NCBI GenBank assembly: GCA_024239075.1
Contig: JANBVI010000006.1
Location: forward strand, 186,001-250,000
Direction of reading: 5' to 3'
DNA length: 64,000 nucleotides
From: Fischerella sp. CENA71
Lineage (GTDB): Bacteria > Cyanobacteriota > Cyanobacteriia > Cyanobacteriales > Nostocaceae
Shown here piece after piece: positions 8,324 through 17,121 of this stretch (within the stretch, counting starts at the first letter, position 1; the number at the start of each line of letters is the position of its first letter). The notes beneath the pieces were generated by a model, which made no database searches, was not told the origin of the DNA, and saw nothing but the letters and a program-made list of their open reading frames with translations. A program made the translations under genes and the position numbers.

Positions 8324-8602
8324 TCAAATAACGCCCAAGTTGGTCAATCCCAAAACAGCACCAACACCAAGAATGTGACCCGCAGCCATCGCAGCTAAGA
8401 ATGTAGCAACACTGGGATTATTGAAAACTGAAGGGAAAGGTAATGGCATTTTCGGACCCACGTGAGGATACCAAACGACGCGGGGAATAATCGCTAGACA
8501 CAAAAGACAAGCGCCGGTAATATACAAAAATTCCGTCAAACCCCATGTGGTGTAAGTATTGGGGACAGTGCTTTGAACAGCTAATAAAATTGATGAAATC
8601 AT
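8324..8602 (-). CDS. psaK: Photosystem I reaction centre subunit PsaK (copy 1)
   Basis: PsaK is a two-helix thylakoid membrane protein at the edge of photosystem I; it binds chlorophyll and takes part in energy transfer from antennae. The 92 residues show two hydrophobic segments separated by a polar loop with the conserved HVGPKMPLP motif, and end with [16 protein letters not shown], the typical PsaK C-terminus. AGGAGA lies 7 bases before the ATG. A second, diverged psaK (8802-9053) is directly upstream on the same strand. In other cyanobacteria, alternative PsaK forms respond to light; whether that holds here is inference. Confidence 0.95.
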   Translation of the reverse strand: MISSILLAVQSTVPNTYTTWGLTEFLYITGACLLCLAIIPRVVWYPHVGPKMPLPFPSVFNNPSVATFLAAMAAGHILGVGAVLGLTNLGVI

Positions 8603-8689
8603 AATTGTTTCTCCTCTTTGGATAAATGATTTAGCTGTAGAAACACGAAATTTCTGATGAAACCTCGTATCTCCACAGCCATTCCATCC

Positions 8690-8760
8690 TCTATCCGATC
8701 AACTGGTGTATCCTCATTCCTGAGAGAGGTTAGATCCTCTTTCCTGGGTTAGGATGACCG
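8690..8760 (-). terminator. Possible hairpin between the two psaK genes
   Basis: In the spacer, GAGAGAGG and CCTCTTTC around 8722-8742 can pair into a short stem downstream of the 8802-9053 psaK gene. There is no run of T behind it on the minus strand, so it may be an mRNA-end or processing hairpin more than a classical terminator. Confidence 0.3.
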
Positions 8761-8801
8761 AAACAATTGTTAATTTGGAATTGGAAATTCCGAATTTGGA
8801 T

Positions 8802-9053
8802 CTAGATTCTACCGATATTTGTTAATCCCAGAACAATTCCAACGCCGATCAGATGACCAAAAGCCATCGCAGCGATGAAGGCGGGAACACTCAAAGGTAG
8901 TCCAGGCATTTTTGGACCAACTTTGGGCTTTTCAATTCTGAAACTTAGCAAAACAGCTACTAAAGAGCTGATGCTAATAATCAGGGCCACTTTAGGACTC
9001 CATTCGGGTGTTGGAGGAACTGCGGCTGCGGCTGCTAGTAAGATTGATGACAT
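8802..9053 (-). CDS. psaK: Photosystem I reaction centre subunit PsaK (copy 2)
   Basis: Second PsaK, 83 aa from the ATG at 9053. This start is preferred over the in-frame one at 9098 because AGGAGA lies 10 bases upstream and because the protein then begins MSSILLAAAA, like its neighbour's MISSILLAV. It keeps the KVGPKMPGLP loop and the GHLIGVGIVLGLTNIG tail. The first helix differs clearly from the other copy (KVALIISISSLVAVLLSF), so these are diverged paralogues and not a recent duplication. Divergent from trpF, with about 105 bp between the starts. Confidence 0.93.
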   Translation of the reverse strand: MSSILLAAAAAVPPTPEWSPKVALIISISSLVAVLLSFRIEKPKVGPKMPGLPLSVPAFIAAMAFGHLIGVGIVLGLTNIGRI

Positions 9054-9158
9054 CAAGCTTTTGTCTCCTATAGGAAAAAATTGATGTAGACCACACAAAT
9101 TATAAGATTGCTAGGGAAAAACTAACTTTTTGTATTGGAAAAAATCTCGGAAATTTTT

Positions 9159-9839
9159 ATGCGAATTAAAATTTGCGGTATCACTCAACCACAACAAGGA
9201 AAAGCGATCGCTGATTTGGGTGCCACAGCATTAGGATTTATTTGTGTTAACACTTCACCTCGTTATGTTAATAGCGGTCAAATTCGAGCCGTAGTAGAAA
9301 ACCTGCCAAAGCAAATTGACACCATAGGTGTATTTGCTAACACGTCCGTTGAACAAATCAGGCAGACTGTTGTTGATGGTGGTTTAACAGGAGTGCAGTT
9401 GCATGGAGATGAATCACCAGAATTTTGTCAGAAATTACGTGACTCTCTACCCCAGGTAGAAATTATTAAAGCGTTGCGGATACGCACAGTCACAGATTTA
9501 GACAAAGCAGCTATCTACAACCTCTGCGTCAATACACTGTTACTTGATGCCTATCATCCTCAGCAACTTGGTGGTACCGGTAAAACTTTAGATTGGCAGA
9601 TATTACAACAATTTCAGCCCACTTGCCCTTGGTTTTTAGCAGGAGGACTGACACCCAATAATATTTTAGAAGCTCTAAGTCAAATAAATCCTAATGGCAT
9701 TGATTTATCCAGTGGAGTAGAGCGCGCACCTGGAGATAAAGATTTGGAGAAAGTCGCTGATTTATTTGAGAGATTAGGGATCAGGGATCAGGGATCGGGG
9801 ATTGGGGATCGGGGATTGGGGATTAGGGATTGGGGATAA
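9159..9839 (+). CDS. trpF: Phosphoribosylanthranilate isomerase
   Basis: TrpF converts N-(5'-phosphoribosyl)anthranilate to CdRP in tryptophan synthesis. The chosen start gives MRIKICGIT, the standard N-terminus with the catalytic Cys; an in-frame TTG at 9135 is less likely. Other family motifs are [26 protein letters not shown] and FLAGGLTP with the closing DLSSGVE. It is 226 aa. The last 20 residues or so (from about 207) are encoded by GGGGATT-type repeats, so the natural C-terminus has been extended or replaced by repeat DNA. Convergent with folE. Confidence 0.94.
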   Translation: MRIKICGITQPQQGKAIADLGATALGFICVNTSPRYVNSGQIRAVVENLPKQIDTIGVFANTSVEQIRQTVVDGGLTGVQLHGDESPEFCQKLRDSLPQVEIIKALRIRTVTDLDKAAIYNLCVNTLLLDAYHPQQLGGTGKTLDWQILQQFQPTCPWFLAGGLTPNNILEALSQINPNGIDLSSGVERAPGDKDLEKVADLFERLGIRDQGSGIGDRGLGIRDWG

Positions 9840-9962
9840 GGGATTGGGGATAAGGGATTGGGGATTGGAGAGCGGGAACAGGGAACAGGGAACAAGTAAT
9901 TTATTGTCTTCCTTGTCTCCCTTGTCTTCTCACACTCCCTTCCCCGATCCCCGATCCCCTAT
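9777..9962. repeat. GGGGATT / CCCCGATC short repeats between trpF and folE
   Basis: Many copies of the heptamer GGGGATT and variants (GGGATCA, GGGATAA) run from inside the 3' end of trpF; near 9930-9962 the complementary CCCCGATCCCC sequence appears. The two arms can fold into a large hairpin that may end both convergent transcripts. CTTGTCTCCCTTGTC-type repeats fill the loop. Confidence 0.75.
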
Positions 9963-9964
9963 CC

Positions 9965-10672
9965 CTAAAATATCGCTGCTTGGTGACGAATCAAATTGAA
10001 GAATTCTTCACGGGTTTTGTGTTTTTCCTCGAATACACCAACCATTGCACTAGTGACAGTCCATGAACCAGGTTTTTGCACACCCCGCATCACCATGCAC
10101 ATATGGGTGGCTTCGATGACAACAGCAACACCTTGGGGTTCTAAGATTGTCTGAACCGCTTCGGCTATTTGGCGAGTTAATCTTTCTTGTACTTGCAAGC
10201 GACGAGAATACATCTCGACAATCCGAGCAAGCTTACTCAATCCCACGACTTTTTGATTCGGGATATAAGCAACATGAGCTTTGCCCATAAATGGCAGCAT
10301 ATGGTGTTCGCACAAGCTAAAAACATTAATGTCTCGGACTAGCACCATCTCGCTATGTCCCTCGTCAAAAATCGCTCCATTTACGATTTCTTCCAAGGAC
10401 TGGTTGTAACCACTGGTTAAAAATCGCATGGCTTCTGCCACTCGCTTTGGTGTTTTCAGTAGTCCTTCACGTTCTGGATCTTCTCCTACACCCAATAGTA
10501 GTGTCCGTACAGCTTCCACCATCTCATCCATTTGTTCTTCTTGCGGTGGGTGCAAGTCTGGTTCTCGCCCATCATGAGTGTTGCGGTCAGGTCTGGTGGT
10601 AATGGCTTCTGTGAAGTCGGGAACCAAAGGAGATTGAAAACGATTGGAACCGTTGGAGCTAGCAATAGTCAT
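9965..10672 (-). CDS. folE: GTP cyclohydrolase I
   Basis: FolE opens GTP to 7,8-dihydroneopterin triphosphate, first step of folate and pterin synthesis. The 235 residues contain the zinc site in CEHHMLPF and in [14 protein letters not shown], the [24 protein letters not shown] helix region, and a TSAMVG ending. The first 45 residues or so (Pro, Asp and Glu rich) are an extension ahead of the conserved core, as is common in cyanobacteria. The ATG at 10672 opens the frame. Convergent with trpF across a repeat block. Confidence 0.95.
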   Translation of the reverse strand: MTIASSNGSNRFQSPLVPDFTEAITTRPDRNTHDGREPDLHPPQEEQMDEMVEAVRTLLLGVGEDPEREGLLKTPKRVAEAMRFLTSGYNQSLEEIVNGAIFDEGHSEMVLVRDINVFSLCEHHMLPFMGKAHVAYIPNQKVVGLSKLARIVEMYSRRLQVQERLTRQIAEAVQTILEPQGVAVVIEATHMCMVMRGVQKPGSWTVTSAMVGVFEEKHKTREEFFNLIRHQAAIF

Positions 10673-10768
10673 GGTATGAGTATTGAATAAGTTTGGAATA
10701 TGAATGACTGTGCGATGAAAACAGTTAACAGCGAATCGTCATCAGTGTTTACCGATAACTGATAAGTG

Positions 10769-11488
10769 TTAAAGGACGCCAACACTAGGCATTAGAGTCA
10801 ACTCCTCAATCACTGCCTGCTTTGGCAACAATGCAGTGTGTACAATCGACTGGGCAACAATTTCTGGAGATAGCATTTTTGAGCGATCAAAGTCAGCGCC
10901 AACAGTATCCCAGAGTTCGGTATTGACTGCACCAGAACATACAGCAGTAACGCGAATACCGTGGGGGCGCTCTTCTTGTGCCAAAGTTTGAGAAAGAGCC
11001 AGAAGACCTGCTTTGCTAGCGCAGTATGCTCCCCAATTGGGAAACGCTTGTTTGCCGGCAATTGATACAACGTTGATGATGGTGCCTGTTTGGCGATCGC
11101 GCATTCCCGGCAAGATTCCCATAATACACTGAAACACACTGGTGAGATTTAAATCTAACACCCTTTGCCAGTCAGATAGGGAAGTTTGGCTCAGACTAGC
11201 AACATAACCCATGCCAGCATTATTTACCAAAATATCTATATCACCAAAGTCATGAGCGATCGCCTGAATTTGCTCTTGCACTTGGTCTACACAAGCCAAA
11301 TCCACAGAATAAGCTTTTGCATTTATTCCTGTGTGCTGCACTGCTTCTGCGACTACTGCTAACTTATCAACAGAACGGCTCACCAAGGCAACATCAACTC
11401 CTGCTTTTGCAAAGGCCAAAGCAGTCGCTTTACCAATACCACTACTTGCCCCGGTAATCAGGGCGCGTTGTTTCTGCTCAAAACTCAT
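10769..11488 (-). CDS. Short-chain dehydrogenase/reductase (SDR)
   Basis: Classical SDR, 239 aa when started at the ATG giving MSFEQKQRALITG. The frame stays open to 11575, but the extra 29 residues are not SDR-like. Motifs: TGASSGIGK near the N-terminus, NNAGMGY, and YCASKAG with Tyr and Lys of the active site. The sequence is FabG/YdfG-like; the substrate is unknown. It follows accA on the same strand, 361 bp downstream, behind strong hairpins, so probably it has its own transcript. Confidence 0.88.
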   Translation of the reverse strand: MSFEQKQRALITGASSGIGKATALAFAKAGVDVALVSRSVDKLAVVAEAVQHTGINAKAYSVDLACVDQVQEQIQAIAHDFGDIDILVNNAGMGYVASLSQTSLSDWQRVLDLNLTSVFQCIMGILPGMRDRQTGTIINVVSIAGKQAFPNWGAYCASKAGLLALSQTLAQEERPHGIRVTAVCSGAVNTELWDTVGADFDRSKMLSPEIVAQSIVHTALLPKQAVIEELTLMPSVGVL

Positions 11489-11607
11489 GCTATAAATTCC
11501 AAATTCTTTGGCAAATAAAATTACATTGCCAATTACTTTATTCAAATCTTTAAATTTACTCCTAAGATTAAGCAAATCTAAAAATTTAATTAATTATGCC
11601 TGACAAA

Positions 11608-11702
11608 TGCCAGTAAGGGCATATACTTGATTTGTTTTACCAGGAAAAATCGGGATTTTTGTCTGGTAATCGAGGTTGCACCCTTAAGTTTGGTTACTGG
11701 CA
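11608..11702. repeat. Nested palindrome between accA and the SDR gene
   Basis: An outer pair TGCCAGTAA (11608-11616) and TTACTGGCA (11694-11702) encloses a second hairpin TTACCAG (11637-11643) and CTGGTAA (11663-11669), whose stem continues with AAAAAT/ATTTTT. The result is a stacked structure of about 95 nt. It could be an RNA leader for the SDR, a mobile palindrome, or a small structured RNA; the sequence does not decide. Confidence 0.55.
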
Positions 11703-11760
11703 ACAGCACAAATAATACAAATCACTCTTTGAGACTGAGTTGATTTGCCAATAACGTAAA

Positions 11761-11807
11761 TGCCTACGGTTAAAAAGATTGTTAAAAATCTTTAAGAACC
11801 ATAGGCA
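11761..11807 (-). terminator. Hairpin downstream of accA
   Basis: TGCCTACGGTT (11761-11771) pairs with AACCATAGGCA (11797-11807) with one mismatch; AAAGATT/AATCTTT extends the stem. It lies 43 bp after the accA stop on the transcribed strand. No long T run follows, so termination efficiency is uncertain. Confidence 0.5.
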
Positions 11808-11849
11808 ATTATAGCATTGCTGTTATGCTAATCAAGAATTTCAGTATCC

Positions 11850-12830
11850 TTAGTGGGAAAGTTCAGTAAAAACACCAATTTTGCGGAATTTATCATAACG
11901 TAGTTGCCGACGTTCAGCAGCACTGAGACGCCCCAATTCATCTAGATTGTTTAATAAAGCACTTTTGAGAATTTGAGCAGTCTTGAGGGGGTCAGAATGA
12001 GCGCCGCCAATAGGTTCTGACAAAATTTGGTCAATAATGCCCAAACTTTTCAGGTCGTGAGAAGTCATTTTGAGAACAGCTGCTGCTTGGGAAGCTTTGC
12101 TAGCATCTTTCCAAAGAATAGCAGCACAAGCTTCTGGGGTGATCACAGTATAAACCGAGTGTTCAAACATGAGTACGCGATCGCCAACACCAATACCCAG
12201 CGCTCCACCAGAGCCACCTTCACCAATCACTGTACAGATAATTGGTACATCCAGGCTAAACATCTCGCGCAAATTATAAGCGATCGCTTCTCCTGCCCCC
12301 TGGCGTTCAGCTACCACAGTGGGTAAGGCTCCTGGCGTATCAATAAAAGTTAGAATAGGCATCCCAAACTTATTGGCGTGTTCCATTAATCGCATCGCCT
12401 TGCGATAGCCCCCAGGGGTTGCCATACCAAAATTACGGGCAATATTATCTTTTGTATCACGTCCTTTTTGATGACCCAACATGACCACAGGTTGCCCTGC
12501 CAAACGAGCAACACCACCAATTAAAGCTGGATCATCAGAACCACAGCGATCGCCATGCAACTCCATCCACTCATCAGTAATGGCTTGAATGTAATCAAGA
12601 GTACTAGGGCGACGTGGATGACGAGCAACTTGCAGGCGCTGCGATGGCGATAGGCTAGTAAAAATCTCCTCACGTAATTGCATAGCACGTGTTTCCAGTT
12701 GACGAATTTGACTAGAAACATCGACGCCATTTTCTTCCGCAAGTTGACGGATCTGATCAATCCGATTTGCTAATTCTGCTAAAGGCTTTTCAAAATCCAA
12801 CAGTAATGGTTTGCGTTCAGTAGTTGCCAT
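11850..12830 (-). CDS. accA: Acetyl-CoA carboxylase carboxyltransferase subunit alpha
   Basis: AccA with AccD moves the carboxyl group from biotin on AccB to acetyl-CoA, giving malonyl-CoA. The 326-residue protein has the N-terminal helical part ([10 protein letters not shown]) and the crotonase-like core with [42 protein letters not shown] and [15 protein letters not shown]. Full length. It lies downstream of aar and ado on the same strand; the order ado-aar-accA is, from memory, conserved in many cyanobacteria and fits a shared link to acyl-chain supply. Confidence 0.97.
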   Translation of the reverse strand: MATTERKPLLLDFEKPLAELANRIDQIRQLAEENGVDVSSQIRQLETRAMQLREEIFTSLSPSQRLQVARHPRRPSTLDYIQAITDEWMELHGDRCGSDDPALIGGVARLAGQPVVMLGHQKGRDTKDNIARNFGMATPGGYRKAMRLMEHANKFGMPILTFIDTPGALPTVVAERQGAGEAIAYNLREMFSLDVPIICTVIGEGGSGGALGIGVGDRVLMFEHSVYTVITPEACAAILWKDASKASQAAAVLKMTSHDLKSLGIIDQILSEPIGGAHSDPLKTAQILKSALLNNLDELGRLSAAERRQLRYDKFRKIGVFTELSH

Positions 12831-12882
12831 ATTTTACGAATAAGAATAGAGATGAGAAATTGGGGACTGGTGATCAAAGAGC

Positions 12883-13002
12883 AGGAGACGCGGGGAGGGA
12901 AGAAGACGCGGTGGCTGGGATTACCAGAGGTGGAGAGTATTTGATTGATATTCTCCCTTGTCTCCCTTGTCCTCCTTGTCCCCGATCCCTGATCCCTGAT
13001 CC
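12883..13002. repeat. Dispersed repeat element with palindromic core (copy A)
   Basis: The core is GGAGAGTAT (12932-12940) and ATATTCTCC (12948-12956). It is flanked by AGACGCGGTGG on one side and CTTGTCTCCC and CCCTGATCCC heptamers on the other. The stretch 12903-12956 is close to the reverse complement of a piece of the tamB coding region (about 17776-17828). Other copies of the core are at 22866, 28051 and 50709. Confidence 0.75.
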
Positions 13003-14022
13003 CTACACCAAAAGCGGTCTAAATCCGTGTTTTACCGATACCTGACCAATCTGCTCCATCTTTTCTACGGTAATCTGATTACGTCCCCAAGAGAAGTTCG
13101 TATGCAACTTCTCAAATTCCAGGAGCATTGATTCTGCAAAACAAGCAAACAACTGCCGTTCTGGAACATCCATATTGACAATTTTCATGATTTTCCAGTC
13201 AATATCAAGAGAATGCTCCACAATGCCACCATTGAGAACATACACATCAGGATGCTGGATCTTAGTAGCTAAATTTTTTGGATAGCCGCCATCAATCAAC
13301 AAACAGGGTTTTTTCAAATCTGTCGGATCGATTTCCATACCTTTAGGCATACTAGCAACCCAAACTATAATGTCAGCAAGGGGTAAAGCTTCTTCCAAAG
13401 CTAAGATTTTTCCCCGTCCTAATTCTGCTTGCAAGTTTGTGAGGCGTTCTTGGTTACGGGCAATGAGCAGTAAGTCTTTGACATCTGTTTTTGCGTCTAA
13501 CCAACGGCAAACGGCACTACCAATATCTCCAGTCGCCCCACATACAGCAACAGTAGCATTCGACAGTTCAATCCCTAATTGTTTTGATGCCTGTTCTACC
13601 TGTCTACAAATAATGTAAGCAGTGTGTGTATTTCCTGTGGTGAAGCGTTCAAACTCTAGTTCGATGTTGCGGACTTGTTTGAACTGCTCTAAATTAAAAT
13701 TTTCAAAAATTATCGAGGAAAATCCGCCCAAAGCCGTAATATCTATATCATGCTTTTGAGCCAGAGCCATCGCATTCAGGACTTTACGTGTAGCTGCTTT
13801 AATCCGGCGAGTTGCCAGCATTTCCGGCAAAAAACACGATTCTACGTACTTTCCCTCTATTTTCTGACCAGTGACGCTGGTTACAGTGATGTGATCAACA
13901 ATCTGGGGCGGGGCGCTGCACCAAAAATCTAGACCTTGATCTGCGTACTCCGGATAGCCTAAGTCTCTGGCTACCGCTTGTGCGTGTTCCAAACTAGTAA
14001 GATGTCCAATTAGACCAAACAT
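13003..14022 (-). CDS. aar: Long-chain acyl-ACP reductase (AAR) of alkane synthesis
   Basis: AAR reduces fatty acyl-ACP with NADPH to the fatty aldehyde that ADO turns into alkane. The 339-residue protein starts [11 protein letters not shown] and carries a Rossmann motif GATGDIGS at about residue 163 and the conserved VESCFLPEM and [18 protein letters not shown] segments; it is the usual length (about 340 aa). The stop codon lies in a block of CCCTGATCC repeats. ado lies upstream on the same strand across a 535-bp repeat-rich gap, so the two may be linked by read-through or have separate promoters. Confidence 0.96.
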   Translation of the reverse strand: MFGLIGHLTSLEHAQAVARDLGYPEYADQGLDFWCSAPPQIVDHITVTSVTGQKIEGKYVESCFLPEMLATRRIKAATRKVLNAMALAQKHDIDITALGGFSSIIFENFNLEQFKQVRNIELEFERFTTGNTHTAYIICRQVEQASKQLGIELSNATVAVCGATGDIGSAVCRWLDAKTDVKDLLLIARNQERLTNLQAELGRGKILALEEALPLADIIVWVASMPKGMEIDPTDLKKPCLLIDGGYPKNLATKIQHPDVYVLNGGIVEHSLDIDWKIMKIVNMDVPERQLFACFAESMLLEFEKLHTNFSWGRNQITVEKMEQIGQVSVKHGFRPLLV

Positions 14023-14557
14023 GAACTGTTCTATTAGGCGTATGCTTTTTTAAAAGCGTGGTGGCAGTGGATTTTGGATTTTGCGAAAAGTTTGTAGACG
14101 CTTTGCGTCTTCCTGCTAGGGTAGTGCGTCTACGCGTAGACGCGTAAGCGGCTTCTCGTAGAGTAGCGTCCCAGAGGGAACTTCAAAGCTTTTCAAGACG
14201 GATTTTGGATTTTCGATTTGGAATTTATGACCTAAATTGGAAACAGCAATGGTCTCATACCAAAAAAATAATCTTCAATCAGTCATCTAAAATCACAGGG
14301 GCTAGTGGAAAAGAAATTACTAACCCTTAAAAATTTTGGATAGTGATTCATACCATGAGCAGATAAAAGTTAAAAAGCCAATCAAAATCAATATTTAAAT
14401 TTTAGACTTGCGATTTTAGATTGAATTCAATCCAAAATCGACGTATCCAAAATCACGCCACGTGCTATATCTCTGGAAGAGCAACGCAGTGGCCCCAAAA
14501 TCTCAAATTGGCAAGGTCAAAGTCTTAACCTTTTTCCTTTTAACTTTTATCTTGGGA
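14023..14557. repeat. Repeat-rich spacer between ado and aar
   Basis: No credible gene. It contains GTAGACGCTTTGCGTCTTC (about 14092-14111), an exact 18-bp palindrome GCGTCTACGCGTAGACGC at 14126-14143, the sequence GGCTTCTCGTAGAGTAGCG after it, and TTTTGGATTTT and CCAAAATC heptamers at both sides (about 14070, 14203, 14430). The block 14085-14200 looks like one composite palindromic element. The remaining part (14230-14557) is AT rich with nothing recognisable. Confidence 0.6.
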
Positions 14558-15253
14558 TTAGGCGGCTCTGAGTCCGTAGGCGGAAAGACGCATGATCTCA
14601 CGGGTATTGAAGCCAATATTACTTAAGGCTTCACCGTACTGAATCATAAAATCTTCTACCAATGCTTCTTTTTCCATTGCCAAGACTTCGGCATCATCAG
14701 CAACTTGGTTAAGCATTTGCCAAACAATAGGAAGATTTTGGCGATTTGCTTCTTCTAATTCAGCTTTTGATTCTTCAAAGTGTTCTTTTAACCAAACTTC
14801 TCCGAAATTTAGGTGACTGTATTCATCTTTAACAACACCTTCAGTAATTTTACGGGCAAAATCATCAGCTACAGGTATATAGATGTTGTATGCTGCGATC
14901 GCAAAACATTCGATAATTAAAGATTGAATTAGCAAGCAAGTAACGATTTTGCCTTCTTGTGCTGCTATTTGAAAATTTTGATGCAATTGGGCAAAAAATT
15001 GTTTAGCAAATTCCATATCTGGTGTTACCTGGAGATTGCGTCCACAGGCTTCAAATCCCTTTTTGTGACGACTTTCCATTTTGGAAAGACGAATTAGGTC
15101 ATCTTTGTGTTCACTCAGCAGTTCAGCAAGTTTCAAGTAATTTTCATACGCTTCTTGTTCCCCTTCAATCACGATTGCATTCACCCGACTATAGGCGTCT
15201 TTATAGGTTTCGCTCTTGAAATCGATTTCAGCTTGATCTGCTAGCTGCTGCAT
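14558..15253 (-). CDS. ado: Aldehyde-deformylating oxygenase (ADO)
   Basis: ADO is the di-iron ferritin-like enzyme that converts fatty aldehydes to alkanes and formate. The start at 15253 gives MQQLADQ and 231 aa, the usual length; AGGAG lies 9 bases upstream, while the longer frame to 15283 lacks support. Iron ligands are seen in [20 protein letters not shown] (ExxH), IECFAIAAY and DEYSHLNF (ExxH). With aar downstream it forms the complete cyanobacterial alkane pathway, acyl-ACP to C15/C17 hydrocarbon. Confidence 0.97.
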   Translation of the reverse strand: MQQLADQAEIDFKSETYKDAYSRVNAIVIEGEQEAYENYLKLAELLSEHKDDLIRLSKMESRHKKGFEACGRNLQVTPDMEFAKQFFAQLHQNFQIAAQEGKIVTCLLIQSLIIECFAIAAYNIYIPVADDFARKITEGVVKDEYSHLNFGEVWLKEHFEESKAELEEANRQNLPIVWQMLNQVADDAEVLAMEKEALVEDFMIQYGEALSNIGFNTREIMRLSAYGLRAA

Positions 15254-15383
15254 TGTACGTTCACTCCTGAACATATGATACATTGGATACCAAAATTGTA
15301 TTTAACCCTATGAAAGTAGGGCAATGGTGATCTCAGGTCGTAAAACACCCAGAGGGTGAATTCCCGGAGGGTATGTGTCTAGT

Positions 15384-15447
15384 GATGAAATCAGTTATCA
15401 GTGATCAGTTATCAACTGGTAACTGATCACTGCTTACTGATTTCATC
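15384..15447. repeat. 64-bp palindromic hairpin
   Basis: GATGAAATCAGT starts the left arm and ACTGATTTCATC ends the right arm. Inside, CAGTGATCAGTTA pairs with TAACTGATCACTG. The loop is at about CAACTGG. Sequences built of the same ATCAGTTA words occur at about 48310-48370, so this is one member of a repeat family. Confidence 0.7.
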
Positions 15448-15526
15448 CTTACATCCTTATTTTTACTCACTGTGGTTTAATTTAACTTAACAAGTCACTA
15501 TAGTTCTAGATTAGCTGTTGCCGGGA

Positions 15527-15655
15527 GCGTTAGTGTAGCTCCTATGGAATGAGCTTTGCTCTAGCTTGAAAATGGGTGTAGAGATGTAGGAGGAGTCCTC
15601 TTTTTATGATCTCGTTGTAGGCGCGAGCCTCTTTAGAGAGGAGCTACGCTAACGC
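15527..15655. repeat. 129-bp element with 16-bp terminal inverted repeats
   Basis: GCGTTAGTGTAGCTCC at 15527-15542 and GGAGCTACGCTAACGC at 15640-15655 are inverted copies with one mismatch. The inside has no ORF. This looks like a small MITE-like or palindromic dispersed element; I see no clear target-site duplication. Confidence 0.55.
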
Positions 15656-15705
15656 CCGTGGGGTTCTAGTAACAAAAAACAAATGGTTGAATCAAAATTC
15701 AATTC

Positions 15706-16533
15706 ATGTCCAAGCCACTATGGAATCTTAAATCTTCCCCTTTATGGAGTTTGGGAATACTTTTTTTAGGCGTATTGATTGTCTTATTACCACTTTTTGT
15801 AGTTTTCTTAACATCTTTTACACCGTCTGGAATTACTCCTACTCTGTTCCCTCAAAATGGTTGGTCTTTAGCTAACTACCGTGAAGCTTGGCAACAAGGT
15901 AAATTACTGCTGGCATTTGCTAATTCTAGTTTGGTAGCATTGGCTGTCACAGGTTTTCAGATTGTGACTTCTGCATTGGCTGGTTATGCCCTAGCAAGGT
16001 TGAAATTTCGCGGTAGACAAGCATTGCTACTGTTTGTGTTAGCAACACTAGTGATTCCCTTTCAGTTACTGGTGATTCCGATATTTTTGGTATTGAAATG
16101 GGGACATCTAATTAACACTTACTGGGCTTTGATTTTACCAACAGCAGCTAATGGTTTTGGTATCTTCTTGTTACGGCAATACTTCTTAACAATTCCTGTA
16201 GAGTTGGAAGAAGCAGCAGCAATAGACGGGGCCAACCGCTTACAAATCTTGTGGCAAATCATCTTACCTCTAGCACGGCCAGCTTTGGTAACGTTGTTTT
16301 TGTTCACCTTTATTGGTGAATGGAATGATCTATTTAAGCCGTTAGTATTTACTACAAAACCAGAATTGAGAACTGTACAGCTAGCTTTGGCTGAGTTTCA
16401 AGAGCAATTTACCAATAACTGGCCTTTGCTAATGGCAGCAGTAACTATAGCCACTGTACCGATTTTATTGTTATTTCTCCTTGGTCAACGTCAATTGATT
16501 CAAGGTATTGCCACAACAGGAATTAAAAAGTGA
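15706..16533 (+). CDS. Carbohydrate ABC transporter permease (MalG type)
   Basis: Inner-membrane subunit of a sugar importer, 275 aa with about six membrane helices. The cytoplasmic EAA loop that contacts the ATPase is visible as ELEEAAAIDGANRLQILWQ followed by ILPLARPALVT (about residues 165-195). The N-terminus has the first helix and FTPSG. No partner permease, binding protein or ATPase is nearby, so it must work with components encoded elsewhere, as is usual for these genes in Nostoc-like genomes. The second MalG-type gene at 50795-51625 is a distant paralogue. Confidence 0.92.
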   Translation: MSKPLWNLKSSPLWSLGILFLGVLIVLLPLFVVFLTSFTPSGITPTLFPQNGWSLANYREAWQQGKLLLAFANSSLVALAVTGFQIVTSALAGYALARLKFRGRQALLLFVLATLVIPFQLLVIPIFLVLKWGHLINTYWALILPTAANGFGIFLLRQYFLTIPVELEEAAAIDGANRLQILWQIILPLARPALVTLFLFTFIGEWNDLFKPLVFTTKPELRTVQLALAEFQEQFTNNWPLLMAAVTIATVPILLLFLLGQRQLIQGIATTGIKK

Positions 16534-16543
16534 ATTGATATAA

Positions 16544-16573
16544 TTTTGTATACTTATATTAATTTATACAAAA
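16544..16573 (+). terminator. AT-rich hairpin after the ABC permease gene
   Basis: A perfect 9-bp stem, TTTTGTATA / TATACAAAA, with a 12-base loop, starts 11 bp after the stop codon. It is weak in GC, so termination is possible but uncertain. Confidence 0.35.
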
Positions 16574-16989
16574 TAAATGTCTTAAATCGTGCTAGCTATA
16601 CCAGTATTACTAGATATACCGATTTAAAATTTTAGAAATTAAATTAGTTGGTATACATTAATGCCTCTTTTCTTGACATAACAGCGATAATCCATATAGT
16701 CCGCATAGTTTGTGAATCATTAACAAATTGTTGCTAGGATTCAGGTTTGCTTGTCAGCAAATCTCAACAATTCCAGCTTGGAATGTGAAACTATCGCGAA
16801 TAACTCAAATACTAAAGAATATTAAATATTTAGCTAGCCATAACGACCTGCGTGTTACAAAACGCATGATAATTCTTCTTTTTGCTTTTCTCAAATCATC
16901 GCCATTCTCAAACTCCAAAGCCAAAATTGGTTATGCATCTCAGTAATAGCATTGTCAGCTAACAGAGCGATCGCAAAAAGCTTAAGAGG

Positions 16990-17033
16990 TAAAGGTGAAA
17001 CACAGGGTTAAGAAACTTAGCCTTTCACCTTTA
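16990..17033 (+). terminator. Hairpin with T-rich tail upstream of tamB
   Basis: An 11-bp perfect stem TAAAGGTGAAA / TTTCACCTTTA followed by AACTTTT. It could end an upstream transcript or form a leader structure of tamB. Confidence 0.4.
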
Positions 17034-17121
17034 AACTTTTACAGACTTACACCCGTCAATGTTTAAGATAATCAACGACTTGTGCCTCTCCAACTCGGCT
17101 AACTAAATAAACGAAAATCTC

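Larger units (their letters stand above)
15254..15705. other. Divergent ado / ABC-permease spacer with two palindromic elements
   Basis: No gene is seen. The ado ribosome binding site is at its left end. The stretch holds a 64-bp hairpin and a 129-bp inverted repeat element (listed separately). The permease gene starts only 3 bp after its right end. Promoters for both genes must lie here but I cannot point to a convincing -35/-10 pair. Confidence 0.5.
16534..17121. other. Spacer before tamB with two hairpins
   Basis: No credible gene; the one open frame here (16728-16946) has no start signal or family character. A hairpin TTTTGTATA (16544-16552) / TATACAAAA (16565-16573) follows the permease stop by about 10 bp. 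A second, TAAAGGTGAAA (16990-17000) / TTTCACCTTTA (17023-17033), followed by AACTTTT, lies 90 bp before tamB. The rest is AT rich and without recognisable signals. Confidence 0.5.

Noticed and set aside
11489-11575. N-terminal extension of the SDR
   Set aside because: The added residues are not part of the SDR fold; the ATG at 11488 puts the TGASSGIGK motif in the normal place.
16728-16946. 72-codon open frame between the ABC permease and tamB
   Set aside because: No ribosome binding site, no recognisable family, and codon use typical of AT-rich spacer DNA.
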